A DNA stretch of 11,391 nucleotides, taken from contig CAZLQF010000056.1 of NCBI GenBank assembly GCA_964561545.1, forward strand, positions 1 to 11,391, written 5' to 3'. Both the position numbers and the translations under genes were made by a program. Under the pieces are notes generated by a model that was not told the origin of the DNA, did no database searches, and saw only the letters and a list, made by a program, of their open reading frames with translations. Of the stretch, positions 1 through 8,050 are shown piece by piece (position 1 is the stretch's first letter; the number at the start of each line of letters is the position of its first letter). The stretch is from CAZLQF01 sp964561545 (GTDB lineage Bacteria; Bacteroidota; Bacteroidia; CAILMK01; CAYYUA01).

Positions 1-239
1 TTAGAGTTTTTATTAGGTAGTTCGGAAATTTTTTTAACTTCCTTAAGTTCAGCTTCTTCCTCCGGAGCTCCTTCCAGGACCAGAATTTGGCAGGTGCTAC
101 ATATTGCGCGGCCACGGCAATCGCCTCAATCTTCTAACAATTCATTTTCCAGCAACTCCATAATGTTGTTGTATTCATAAGGTTCGTACTGCAACGTCAC
201 CTCCTGCTCATTCTTATTTATAATGTGAATCTGGTACAT
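1..239 (-). pseudogene. Small [2Fe-2S] ferredoxin, partial, with in-frame TGA
   Basis: Reading from the ATG at 239-237, the frame gives 37 residues starting MYQIHIINKNEQEV, then TGA (128-126). It stays open to the window edge, giving GDCRGRAICSTCQILVLEG and then ELPNKNS. The part after the stop has the C-x5-C-x2-C cluster motif (C41, C47, C50) of adrenodoxin-like [2Fe-2S] ferredoxins. The fourth cysteine would lie just outside the window, after the 'NKNS' that usually precedes R-L-x-C-Q. Both halves fit one ferredoxin in one frame, so only the TGA at codon 38 breaks it. Such proteins carry single electrons in the cytoplasm. I infer a nonsense mutation or a sequencing error (TGG to TGA is one transition). 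The 37-residue product could not bind a cluster. No ATG restarts the frame after the stop. Selenocysteine or readthrough cannot be excluded but seems unlikely. Confidence 0.75.
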
Positions 240-312
240 GAAATACCACTTAAATCCAAAGGAAAGGTAATCAATAAATAGCAATTAAGACCTTTAAATC
301 TTAAAAATGGCA

Positions 313-320
313 CAAAAGTA
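313..320 (-). promoter_or_regulatory. Bacteroidota -7 promoter element for the ferredoxin gene
   Basis: On the minus strand this reads TACTTTTG, followed by TGCC. It matches the Bacteroidota -7 consensus TAnnTTTG exactly. It lies about 75 bases before the ferredoxin ATG, giving a leader of roughly 65 bases. I see no clear -33 TTTG at the expected spacing. Confidence 0.5.
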
Positions 321-332
321 CATTCCCTTAAA

Positions 333-364
333 TTTTACCTGAGTGTAGAAAAAAGCTAATTTTG
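333..364 (+). promoter_or_regulatory. Candidate radA promoter (-33/-7)
   Basis: TAATTTTG at 357-364 matches the -7 consensus TAnnTTTG. A TTTT at 333-336 lies 20 bases upstream and resembles the -33 TTTG. Transcription would start near 371, about 60 bases before the radA ATG. A second, poorer element (TAACTTTT, 391-398) is closer to the gene and is an alternative. Confidence 0.4.
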
Positions 365-430
365 AAATATTAAGCTAAATCGGATTCCCTTAACTTTTAA
401 AATCTAAGCTCACAAATCTAAATTCAACCC

Positions 431-1795
431 ATGCCCAAAACTTCAACCATCTACGTTTGCCAGCAATGTGGGGCCACTTCCGTAAAATGGCGGGGTAAAT
501 GCCCGGCTTGCGGGGAATGGAATACCTATACGGAAGAAATTGTTGAAAAGAGTACTGGCAGTGGCCAGTCCCAGCCCGCAACTTCTAAAAATGTTGAAGC
601 AGAACAACTTGATTCTTTTGATCTTAACAGGGTAGAGCGCACGATCACTCTGGATGACGAGCTTAACCGCGTTTTAGGCGGGGGCATCGTACCTGGTTCC
701 CTGATATTAATAGGTGGTGAACCTGGTATTGGTAAATCTACCCTTTTACTACAGCTTGCCCTTATCCAAACCCAAAAGCCCATGCTGTACATTAGTGGTG
801 AAGAAAGCCTGAACCAAATCAAGATCCGTGCTTCAAGGATAGGCGAGCCCAATCCCCAATGCTATTTGCTTCCTGAGACTTCAATTGAGCAGATCGAACA
901 ACAGATTAAGGCATTGGAGCCCGGAATTTTGATTGTGGACTCCATCCAAACCCTAACCACAGCAGAAATCGATTCAACAGCGGGCAGTATTCCCCAGATC
1001 CGGGAATGTACCAACCGCCTTCAGAAATTTGCCAAGATGCAGGGCATTGCGGTATTTTTGGTAGGTCATATTACCAAGGAAGGCTTTATTGCAGGCCCCA
1101 AGGTTTTGGAACACATGGTGGACACGGTTTTGTATTTTGAAGGTGACCGGAACTACAATTACCGCATTTTAAGAACGATCAAAAACAGGTTTGGCTCCAT
1201 TTCCGAAATAGGGATCTATGAAATGACCGGGGAAGGCTTAAGGCAGGTTAAAAACCCTTCTGAATTGCTACTTTCCCAGCGAGAAGAAGCTTTAAGTGGA
1301 ACCTCTATAGCCGCTATGATGGAAGGGGTGCGCCCCATGCTTATTGAAATTCAGGCCCTCGTCTCCCCTGCTTATTATGGCACACCCCAACGCTCTACCA
1401 CTGGTTTGGACAGCCGAAGAATGTCCATGTTGGTAGCTGTGCTTGAAAAACGCTGTGGCATTCCACTTAACTCGCAGGATATTTTCCTGAATGTAGCAGG
1501 CGGGCTTAAAATTGAAGATCCTTCTACCGATTTGGCCATGGCCGTGGCCATTGTTTCATCTTATGAAGACCAGCCGGTTGGTGATGATGTTTGCTTTGCC
1601 GGGGAAATTGGGCTTTCCGGGGAACTGAGACCAGTTCAACAGATCAACCAGCGCATAACTGAAGCAGAAAAACTTGGCTTTCAAAAGATCTTTATCTCTT
1701 CTTATAATCGGAAAGTTGAAGCTCCTAAAGATGCCAATATTGAAATTGTTATGGCATCAACCCTTAATGAGATGCTTCACCAACTGATGCCATAG
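431..1795 (+). CDS. radA: DNA repair protein RadA
   Basis: RadA (Sms) is a cytoplasmic RecA-like ATPase that drives branch migration and processing of recombination intermediates during DNA repair and recombination. The 454-residue length is normal for the family. Visible features in order: an N-terminal zinc finger with C10-x2-C13 and C24-x2-C27; Walker A GGEPGIGKST at 95-104; Walker B ILIVD at 166-170; the RadA signature KNRFG at 251-255; and a C-terminal Lon-protease-like domain from about residue 275 to the end. That domain contains the DPSTDLAMAVAI segment, corresponding to the part of Lon that in RadA is non-proteolytic and helps DNA binding. The start is the only ATG giving the complete zinc finger. 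There is no strong Shine-Dalgarno. The gene stands alone, is transcribed divergently from the ferredoxin gene, and converges on htrA. Identification is firm. Confidence 0.97.
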   Translation: MPKTSTIYVCQQCGATSVKWRGKCPACGEWNTYTEEIVEKSTGSGQSQPATSKNVEAEQLDSFDLNRVERTITLDDELNRVLGGGIVPGSLILIGGEPGIGKSTLLLQLALIQTQKPMLYISGEESLNQIKIRASRIGEPNPQCYLLPETSIEQIEQQIKALEPGILIVDSIQTLTTAEIDSTAGSIPQIRECTNRLQKFAKMQGIAVFLVGHITKEGFIAGPKVLEHMVDTVLYFEGDRNYNYRILRTIKNRFGSISEIGIYEMTGEGLRQVKNPSELLLSQREEALSGTSIAAMMEGVRPMLIEIQALVSPAYYGTPQRSTTGLDSRRMSMLVAVLEKRCGIPLNSQDIFLNVAGGLKIEDPSTDLAMAVAIVSSYEDQPVGDDVCFAGEIGLSGELRPVQQINQRITEAEKLGFQKIFISSYNRKVEAPKDANIEIVMASTLNEMLHQLMP

Positions 1796-1890
1796 CTTTT
1801 TCCGGTAATCTGAAAATTTAGAGCAAAATTCATGGTTATTTTTTTATAACATTTACGCCCTATATTAAAGGATTAAATAAGGCACGTAGA

Positions 1891-1930
1891 AAAGCGGCAA
1901 CAACCTGTCGATCATTGCCGCTGATTTTTA
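1891..1930. terminator. Bidirectional terminator between radA and htrA
   Basis: A perfect 8-bp stem, AGCGGCAA (1893-1900) with TTGCCGCT (1915-1922), encloses a 14-base loop. On the plus strand it is followed by GATTTTTA, and on the minus strand by TTTTC. It lies about 100 bases past the stop codons of both convergent genes, so it can end transcription from either side. Confidence 0.75.
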
Positions 1931-2032
1931 CACTTGAAATAAAATGACAAGTAAATTTCATATTTGAGTCAAATCGAAGGCAAGCCTTACCCCTTACTTA
2001 TTATCAACTAAGTTTACATCCTATTTTCTTGT

Positions 2033-3481
2033 TCAGTTCAATCCAAAACCGTAATACCCTTTGGAGCCATCCGGATTAAAACCCTCAATTAAAACACCTT
2101 GGGATTGATTGCCATTAATGATGCGATAAACCTCATCTTTAGAGCTAACAGTTTTGTTGTTGATCTTGGTAATAATAAAACCTTCGGGAATTCCAATTTC
2201 CTTAAACTTACCGCCTTTTACTTCTTTGACCTGAACTCCCTCTTCTATACCTAATTCCCGGGTTGTTTCTTCATCCAATGCTTCCAATTCTGCACCTAAC
2301 TCCTTTTTAAGCTTGGAAGGCGCATCATTAGAGGCTACTTTCATACCTCCATCTTCTCCACGAAGGGTCAATTCCTTTTTAATTTTTTCTCCATCCCGTA
2401 CAATGGTGACTTTAACTTTATCTCCTGGCCTTTTTAAACCAACAATTTCCTGCAATTTAGGAACAGAAGTGACTTCCTTGCCATCTACACTTAAAATGAT
2501 GTCGCCACTTTGGAGGCCTGCTTCTTCAGCAGCACTGTTGGGCGTGGTTTTTTCTACGTAGGCCCCGGTGATGTTGGCAAGGTTGTTATCTTGAGCTATG
2601 TCTTCAGTTACTTTGCGGATCCTCACACCAAGGAAGCCGCGCTTAACTTCACCGAATTCTTTAATGTCTTTAAAAACCTTGTTGGCAATACTGGCCGGTA
2701 CTGCAAATGAATAGCCTGCATATTGGCCCGTTTTGGAAGCAATGGCCGTATTAATTCCTACCAATTTGCCTTCTATGCCTACAAGAGCGCCTCCGCTATT
2801 ACCCGGATTAACGGCAGCATCAGTTTGGATGAAACTTTCAATATTGCTTCCACCGCCCAGTATGTTCAGGTTTCTTGCTTTTGCACTCACAATCCCGGCT
2901 GTTATGGTACTGGTCAAATTAAAAGGGTTGCCAACAGCCAAAACCCACTCTCCTACTTGTAATTTATTAGAATTACCAAATTCCATCGGTTGAAGGTCAT
3001 TGCTTTCAATTTTTATGACCGCCAGATCTGTGGAAGGATCCCGACCTATTACCTCAGCTTCAAATTGCCGTTTATCATTCAGGATCACTTTTATTTCTTC
3101 GGCATCAGCAATAACGTGATTGTTGGTCATAATGTGACCTTCAGAAGATACGATCACCCCTGAGCCGCTGCCAATTTTGGGTGGATAAAATTCCTTAAAA
3201 AAGTCAAATCGCCTTGAACTACCGCCACCCCTTGACACCTTTGTTTTAATATGAACAACCGAAGGCTTGACAATTTTTGATAACTTCTTAAAGTTAAAAG
3301 AAGGCACTTCCACTTCCTCAACATTGTATTTGGTAAATTTGGGTTGAACAGAAGACCCCTTGTCAACTTCTACAGGCTCTTCTCCCTCTAGCATTTTATA
3401 ACCGCCTATGCTAATAAGGCCGCCCAAAATGGCTGCTAAAAAAACAATGACATAATTTCTTAACTGATTGTTTTTCATCAT
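2033..3481 (-). CDS. htrA: DegP/HtrA-family periplasmic serine protease
   Basis: A serine protease and chaperone that degrades or refolds misfolded envelope proteins in the periplasm. Residues 10-28 form one hydrophobic segment, probably a signal anchor or an uncleaved signal peptide. The trypsin-like domain spans about 65-275 with the full triad: H122 in TNNHV, D152 in STDLAVIK, and S229 in NPGNSGGAL. A first PDZ domain occupies about 280-375 (RGFLGVRI, AGLQSGDIILSVDG). A second, more divergent PDZ covers about 395-478 (EGFIITKINNK). The 482 residues are usual for a two-PDZ Do/DegQ-type protease. The gene starts ATGATG, so initiation could be at either codon. It ends in TGA, which shows that TGA works as a stop in this genome. 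The gene is monocistronic, with a 273-base gap to plsC behind it. I saw no convincing housekeeping promoter, so stress control is possible but not shown. Confidence 0.95.
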   Translation of the reverse strand: MMKNNQLRNYVIVFLAAILGGLISIGGYKMLEGEEPVEVDKGSSVQPKFTKYNVEEVEVPSFNFKKLSKIVKPSVVHIKTKVSRGGGSSRRFDFFKEFYPPKIGSGSGVIVSSEGHIMTNNHVIADAEEIKVILNDKRQFEAEVIGRDPSTDLAVIKIESNDLQPMEFGNSNKLQVGEWVLAVGNPFNLTSTITAGIVSAKARNLNILGGGSNIESFIQTDAAVNPGNSGGALVGIEGKLVGINTAIASKTGQYAGYSFAVPASIANKVFKDIKEFGEVKRGFLGVRIRKVTEDIAQDNNLANITGAYVEKTTPNSAAEEAGLQSGDIILSVDGKEVTSVPKLQEIVGLKRPGDKVKVTIVRDGEKIKKELTLRGEDGGMKVASNDAPSKLKKELGAELEALDEETTRELGIEEGVQVKEVKGGKFKEIGIPEGFIITKINNKTVSSKDEVYRIINGNQSQGVLIEGFNPDGSKGYYGFGLN

Positions 3482-3754
3482 GGTCAGTTTTTTTAGTTTT
3501 CAAGAATTTTAACAACATCTATGCCTAATTTGGTTTTAAAAATCAAAATAAAATAGAAGAATTCAACAAATTCTTTGACTGCTTAACTACCTCAACAATG
3601 TGACTATAATTGTAAACAATTTCCCAGGGTGTTCGGGTAATAGTAGCTCAGGGGTAGAAACATGATAGAAATAAAACCCAATAATTGATACAGTGATTAA
3701 AGCTTTATTACCATGCCACACTTAAAGGAAGGTTTTTAATTGGCGTCTGGATTG

Positions 3755-4501
3755 TTATTGATTATTTGACAAGTATCTTATCATGCTATTCCTAACCGCC
3801 CGCTTCATGGCTTCTACATGGTCGGGTTGGTAACCGGCAGGATCGATTGGCTGGCCCCAATAGCAATTAATAGTACCGGGCGAAAACTGCAGGATTTCAC
3901 CGGCTGGCAACAGCTTGCCTGAATTGTTAATACTAAGCATGGCAATGGGAGTGCCTGATTTTAAAGCCAATTGAAAAGCGCCATCATGAAAGGATTTCAA
4001 GGGTTGATCCGTCCGGTTGCGGGTCCCTTCAGGAAAGATCACCACGGAAACACCCGCTTCCAAGGCTTGCTTCATTTTGGCCATACTTTCGGCACGGCCC
4101 CTGCTGCTCTTACGGTCTACTGTTAAATGAAGGTTTTTGATGATGTAGCCCAATAATGGAATTTTGGTTAATTCCTCTTTGGCCAAAAACTTGAAAAAAT
4201 GCTGGGTGGCTATAGTGATTACCGGAATGTCCAATTGAGAATTGTGGTTACACACAAAAATATAGGGCTTGGATGGATCCAGAAATTCTCGATTATGAAC
4301 CTTTACTTTGATCAAAAAAACGCCAAACAAAAAATAGGCCCAGGCTCTTGAGAACTTGCTTCCTATTCGACCGCCCTCACTACCTTTAATGAGGATAATG
4401 GCTACGAATATGGGTGTTACAATGATCAACGAGATCAAAAACAATCCAAGACTCCAAATAGCCCAAATAAATTTAATTAGTTTGCTAATTGGCTTAAGCA
4501 T
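3755..4501 (-). CDS. plsC: 1-acyl-sn-glycerol-3-phosphate acyltransferase (PlsC family)
   Basis: This enzyme transfers a fatty acyl chain to lysophosphatidic acid to make phosphatidic acid, the precursor of membrane phospholipids. It acts at the inner face of the cytoplasmic membrane. The 248-residue length is normal. A hydrophobic N-terminal stretch at about 10-38 is the membrane anchor. The catalytic H-x4-D box is HNSQLD (H86, D91). The substrate-binding motif FPEGTR is at 156-161, within a region rich in acceptor-binding residues (SRGRAESM before it). An acyltransferase acting on another lysolipid, such as the ornithine-lipid pathway, is possible because the family is broad. The gene is divergent from carB. 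Its -7 promoter element sits only eight bases before the ATG, which suggests a transcript with almost no leader. No in-frame ATG follows in the first 137 codons, so the start is well fixed. Confidence 0.92.
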   Translation of the reverse strand: MLKPISKLIKFIWAIWSLGLFLISLIIVTPIFVAIILIKGSEGGRIGSKFSRAWAYFLFGVFLIKVKVHNREFLDPSKPYIFVCNHNSQLDIPVITIATQHFFKFLAKEELTKIPLLGYIIKNLHLTVDRKSSRGRAESMAKMKQALEAGVSVVIFPEGTRNRTDQPLKSFHDGAFQLALKSGTPIAMLSINNSGKLLPAGEILQFSPGTINCYWGQPIDPAGYQPDHVEAMKRAVRNSMIRYLSNNQ

Positions 4502-4508
4502 AAGTGGG

Positions 4509-4516
4509 CAAAAATA
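4509..4516 (-). promoter_or_regulatory. -7 promoter element for plsC, near-leaderless
   Basis: The minus strand reads TATTTTTG, an exact match to TAnnTTTG, ending seven bases before the plsC ATG. Transcription normally begins a few bases after this element, so the mRNA would start at or just before the start codon. I could not see a -33 element at the normal spacing. Confidence 0.45.
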
Positions 4517-4645
4517 AGGAATGGGTTGGCAATTTGGTCAATTATTAAACAGATGAGATTTTAGGTTTAAAATTTTAACGTTATATTATCAACCGGTGAA
4601 TCAGGAACTTTTTCAACAATATTTTATAGTTTAAAGCTTGGCATT

Positions 4646-4653
4646 TAACTTTG
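4646..4653 (+). promoter_or_regulatory. -7 promoter element for carB
   Basis: TAACTTTG matches the Bacteroidota -7 consensus TAnnTTTG exactly. The carB ATG is 21 bases further on, which predicts a short leader of roughly 15 bases, AT-rich and without a Shine-Dalgarno. There is no room for an attenuator or riboswitch in such a leader. Confidence 0.55.
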
Positions 4654-4674
4654 TAAAAATTTTTTAAAAGCTAC

Positions 4675-7491
4675 ATGCCACGAGATAGCAGTATTAAATC
4701 CATCCTACTTATTGGAAGCGGTCCCATTGTCATTGGTCAGGCTTGTGAATTTGATTATTCGGGTAGCCAAGCTGCCCGGGCATTAAGAAAAGAGGGCATC
4801 GAAGTAATCCTCATTAATTCCAATCCAGCCACTATAATGACCGATCATTTAACAGCGGACCATGTATACTTGAAACCGTTGAACACGCAATCAATTAGGG
4901 AAATACTTGATAAACATCCTCATATTGACTCTGTGCTTCCAACAATGGGGGGCCAAACAGCCCTCAATTTATACAAAGATGCCGATGAAGAGGGCATTTG
5001 GGAAAAGCACAACATCCGCATCATTGGTGTGGATATGGACGCCATTGACAGAACAGAGAATAGGGATGCCTTCCGGGGGCTTATGGACAACATCGATGTA
5101 CCGATACCAAGGTCCAAAATTGCCAACTCTTTTTTAGAAGGTAAGGAAATTGCTCAGGATCAAGGATTTCCGTTGGTATTACGCCCCTCTTACACCCTTG
5201 GTGGCTCTGGAGGCAGTGTAGTAACAAGTAAAGATGAATTGGACCAGGCGCTTCATCACGCTTTAGAGACTTCTCCCGTTCACGAAGTTTTGATTGATCA
5301 AGCTGTGTTAGGTTGGCAAGAATTCGAACTTGAACTTTTGCGGGACCAAAATGACAATGTTTGCATCATTTGCTCTATTGAGAACATGGATCCCATGGGC
5401 ATCCATACCGGGGATTCTGTTACAGTGGCACCGGCCATGACCTTATCTGATACGGCCTTTCAAAAAATGCGTGACACTGCGATCAATATGATGCGCTCCC
5501 TTGGCAATTTTTCAGGAGGATGTAACGTCCAATTTGCCATTAATCCAGAAAACGAAGATTTGGTGGGTATTGAGATCAATCCAAGGGTTTCAAGGTCCTC
5601 TGCACTGGCTTCTAAAGCTACCGGTTATCCCATAGCCAAAATAGCTGCCTTATTGGCTACTGGTTATACCCTTGATGAATTAACCAATCCCGTAACAGGC
5701 AACTCATCAGCATATTTTGAGCCTTCACTGGATTATGTCATTGTGAAAATACCCCGCTGGAATTTTGACAAGTTTGCTGAAGCCAATGACAAGCTTGGCT
5801 TTTCAATGAAATCCGTTGGTGAGGTCATGGGCATTGGCAGATCATTTATTGAAGCCTTTCAAAAAGCATGTCAGTCCCTTGAAACCAATCGGGATGGATT
5901 GGGAGCGGATGGCAAAGGATTGAAAAATGTTGAAAAAATTGTTGACAGTCTGAAATACCCCTCTGGGGATCGGTTCTTTCATATCAAGGATGCCATGGAC
6001 ATTGGGGTGCCTAAAAAAAGTATTTACAAAGATACCCTCATTAACCAATGGTTTTTAGAGCAAATCGAGCAATTGGTAGACTTGGAAAAAGAGCTGCGCA
6101 AACATGAGTATGAAGCCATCCCTCGTGAGCTATTAACAAAACTTAAACGTCACGGCTATTCTGATGCTCAAATTGCCCAAATAGTGCATGCTGATGAAGA
6201 AGAAATTTACAACCTTAGACAGGAATATAGCCTCGAACGCGTTTACAAAGTCGTAGATACCTGCGCAGCGGAATTCCCTTCGCAAACGCCTTATTATTAT
6301 TCTACCTACGACACTGAAAACGAATCGCCTTCAAGCAATAATTCAAAAGTGATCGTACTTGGCTCAGGCCCCAACCGGATTGGCCAGGGCATCGAATTCG
6401 ACTACTGCTGCGTACATGGTATTCAAGCCATCCGTGAAGCAGGGAAGGAAGCCATTATGGTCAATTGCAATCCCGAAACGGTATCCACAGACTTTGATAT
6501 TTCGGATAAACTTTACTTTGAACCTGTTTATTGGGAGCATTTAAAGGCCATCATTGACCACGAGCAACCAGATGGTGTTGTAGTCCAACTTGGTGGACAA
6601 ACCGCACTTAAACTTGCTGAGAAGCTATACGCGCACAACATTCCCATTATTGGTACCCAATTCAAAAATATGGACCTGGCGGAAGATCGTGGCAGCTTCT
6701 CAGACCTCTTAAAAAGGCTGGGCATCCCCTATCCCAATTATGGCGTAGCGGATAGTGCAGATGAAGCATTGGAAGTAGCCAAGGAAGTAGGCTATCCGGT
6801 TTTGGTACGTCCCTCCTACGTGTTGGGCGGTCAAGGGATGCGCATTGTTCTGAACGAAGAAGAGCTTGAAGACTGGGTCCTTAAACTGTTGAATGACATT
6901 CCTGGTAACCGGATTTTGATCGATCACTTTCTGGACCGTTCTGAAGAAGCAGAAACAGATAGCATTTGTGATGGCGAAGATGTTGAGATTATGGGCATCA
7001 TGGAGCACATGGAGCCGGCTGGCATTCACTCGGGTGATTCTTATTCTGTGTTGCCGGCTTACAACTTCTCTGAGGCAGTACTGAATCAAATTCGCGACTA
7101 TACTCGAAAAATTGCCTTGGCAATGAATGTTAAGGGCTTGATCAATATACAATTTGCTGTAAAAGACGAAGAGGTTTACGTAATTGAAGCTAATCCACGT
7201 GCTTCGCGCACCATGCCTTTTATTGCAAAATCCTATGGCGTGCCCTTTTTGAACCTTGCTACAAAAATAATGATGGGAACCCACCAATTGAAGGATTTTA
7301 AGATCAACCGCGGTGACCTTGGTTATGCCATCAAAGAACCTGTTTTTTCCTTTGAGAAATTCCCGAATGTTAATAAGGAATTAGGCCCCGAGATGAAATC
7401 AACAGGGGAGGCTATTTATTTCATTGATGATACGACTGATCCTCATTTTAGGGAACTTTATAAGCGTAAATCTATGTATTTAAGTAAATAA
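4675..7491 (+). CDS. carB: Carbamoyl-phosphate synthase large subunit, without MGS-like domain
   Basis: CarB makes carbamoyl phosphate from bicarbonate, two ATP and ammonia supplied by the glutaminase subunit CarA. The product feeds pyrimidine and arginine synthesis in the cytoplasm. Two homologous halves are visible. The first begins ILLIGSGPIVIGQACEFDYSG (residues 10-30), with ATP-grasp motifs VLRPSYTLGGSGG and GIEINPRVSRSSALASKATGYP. The second begins at about 557 with VIVLGSGPNRIGQGIEFDY, followed by VLVRPSYVLGGQGM and VIEANPRASRTMPF. The protein ends at residue 938. E. coli CarB is 1073 residues, and the missing 135 correspond to its C-terminal MGS-like domain, where UMP, IMP and ornithine bind. 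The reading frame ends cleanly at TAA at the domain border, so this looks like a natural short form rather than a frameshift. CarA is not in the window. A DUF4834-like gene follows 25 bases later, probably co-transcribed. Confidence 0.97.
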   Translation: MPRDSSIKSILLIGSGPIVIGQACEFDYSGSQAARALRKEGIEVILINSNPATIMTDHLTADHVYLKPLNTQSIREILDKHPHIDSVLPTMGGQTALNLYKDADEEGIWEKHNIRIIGVDMDAIDRTENRDAFRGLMDNIDVPIPRSKIANSFLEGKEIAQDQGFPLVLRPSYTLGGSGGSVVTSKDELDQALHHALETSPVHEVLIDQAVLGWQEFELELLRDQNDNVCIICSIENMDPMGIHTGDSVTVAPAMTLSDTAFQKMRDTAINMMRSLGNFSGGCNVQFAINPENEDLVGIEINPRVSRSSALASKATGYPIAKIAALLATGYTLDELTNPVTGNSSAYFEPSLDYVIVKIPRWNFDKFAEANDKLGFSMKSVGEVMGIGRSFIEAFQKACQSLETNRDGLGADGKGLKNVEKIVDSLKYPSGDRFFHIKDAMDIGVPKKSIYKDTLINQWFLEQIEQLVDLEKELRKHEYEAIPRELLTKLKRHGYSDAQIAQIVHADEEEIYNLRQEYSLERVYKVVDTCAAEFPSQTPYYYSTYDTENESPSSNNSKVIVLGSGPNRIGQGIEFDYCCVHGIQAIREAGKEAIMVNCNPETVSTDFDISDKLYFEPVYWEHLKAIIDHEQPDGVVVQLGGQTALKLAEKLYAHNIPIIGTQFKNMDLAEDRGSFSDLLKRLGIPYPNYGVADSADEALEVAKEVGYPVLVRPSYVLGGQGMRIVLNEEELEDWVLKLLNDIPGNRILIDHFLDRSEEAETDSICDGEDVEIMGIMEHMEPAGIHSGDSYSVLPAYNFSEAVLNQIRDYTRKIALAMNVKGLINIQFAVKDEEVYVIEANPRASRTMPFIAKSYGVPFLNLATKIMMGTHQLKDFKINRGDLGYAIKEPVFSFEKFPNVNKELGPEMKSTGEAIYFIDDTTDPHFRELYKRKSMYLSK

Positions 7492-7516
7492 GCTTTAATA
7501 AACCGAAGTTAATCAA

Positions 7517-7786
7517 ATGCTGAAGTTTCTTTTCTATTTAGCCCTTATTTACGTCATTTACAAAATCATTCAGATTGTTGGCAGGGTTTGGTTCATTCAA
7601 TCCAAGGCCAAGCAAGCTTTCAATCAACAACAGCAAGGATCAGGGCAGCAAAGGCAAAGAAAACAATACCGGTACCAAAAAGGCGAAACAACCATTGATT
7701 ACGTGCCTGAGGATGAGGATCAAAAAAGGAAAAAGGAGGAAAAGCCAGGTGATGATTACATTGATTATAAGGAGGTGAAGGAATAA
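7517..7786 (+). CDS. Small DUF4834-like membrane protein
   Basis: This 89-residue protein has one hydrophobic N-terminal helix (about 2-27, LKFLFYLALIYVIYKIIQIVG), then a glutamine- and lysine-rich linker (about 30-55). It ends in a highly charged tail finishing GDDYIDYKEVKE. A single helix followed by a tail ending in a D/E-Y-x-D/E-Y/F-x-E-x-K-type motif is how I remember DUF4834, a Bacteroidota family of unknown function. I assign it by resemblance, without a search. The predicted topology is a short membrane anchor with the charged tail outside the bilayer. It starts 25 bases after the carB stop with no promoter between and shares the terminator at 7917-7959, so it is probably read from the carB promoter. 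A second frame over the same bases is a shadow. Function unknown. Confidence 0.8.
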   Translation: MLKFLFYLALIYVIYKIIQIVGRVWFIQSKAKQAFNQQQQGSGQQRQRKQYRYQKGETTIDYVPEDEDQKRKKEEKPGDDYIDYKEVKE

Positions 7787-7916
7787 GTAGCGGTATTAAA
7801 AATTTTAACCGTAGCAAGTTCATAGCCCTTTTTCATAGGCCTAATTCTTTATGGTTATTGTTTGATTAGCTTGCAGTTTTAATGATAGTTTACACCATTA
7901 GCCTCAACCTAAAGGA

Positions 7917-7959
7917 AGCTATCATCCTCCAGTACCGATAGATCGGGATGGCTTTTTTT
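7917..7959 (+). terminator. Rho-independent terminator of the carB unit
   Basis: AGCTATC (7917-7923) pairs with GATGGCT (7947-7953), allowing one G-U pair. It encloses an inner hairpin of CCGAT and ATCGG (7935-7946), and a run of seven T follows (7953-7959). It lies about 130 bases after the stop of the DUF4834-like gene. The two-tier stem is a little unusual, but the T-run position is right for a plus-strand terminator. Confidence 0.65.
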
Positions 7960-8009
7960 GATGGGCTTGTCCGGTATGGAACTTTGTGAGGTAAAAAATT
8001 TGAATTTAT

Positions 8010-8049
8010 TGCGCTAAGAGACCCCTAAAAGGCTAAAAAAAGTAGCGCA
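8010..8049 (-). terminator. Possible hairpin at the end of the glycosyltransferase gene
   Basis: A perfect 7-bp inverted repeat, TGCGCTA (8010-8016) and TAGCGCA (8043-8049), starts immediately after the glycosyltransferase stop codon. The loop is long (26 bases), and the minus strand downstream is only AT-rich, without a clean T-run at the stem base. It may be a weak terminator or 3'-end stabiliser. Confidence 0.35.
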
Positions 8050-8050
8050 T

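Noticed and set aside
126..128. TGA read as tryptophan through an altered genetic code
   Set aside because: htrA and the secreted protein gene both end in TGA at the expected family length, and tryptophan is encoded by TGG in the intact genes, for example W20 of RadA. A genome-wide reassignment does not fit.
526..852. Open frame of 108 codons on the minus strand opposite radA
   Set aside because: It mirrors the conserved Walker A region of radA and has no independent coding features.
2510..2993. Several overlapping plus-strand frames opposite htrA
   Set aside because: They are complementary to the protease and PDZ coding sequence, and none has a family resemblance or a promoter.
4502..4674. 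Riboswitch or pyrimidine-responsive attenuator ahead of carB
   Set aside because: The -7 element leaves a leader of only about 15 bases, with no room for a structured regulator.
6709..7287. Open frame of 192 codons on the minus strand
   Set aside because: It lies entirely opposite carB, whose reading frame and motifs are unmistakable. Its translation has no recognisable domain, so it is an antisense shadow.
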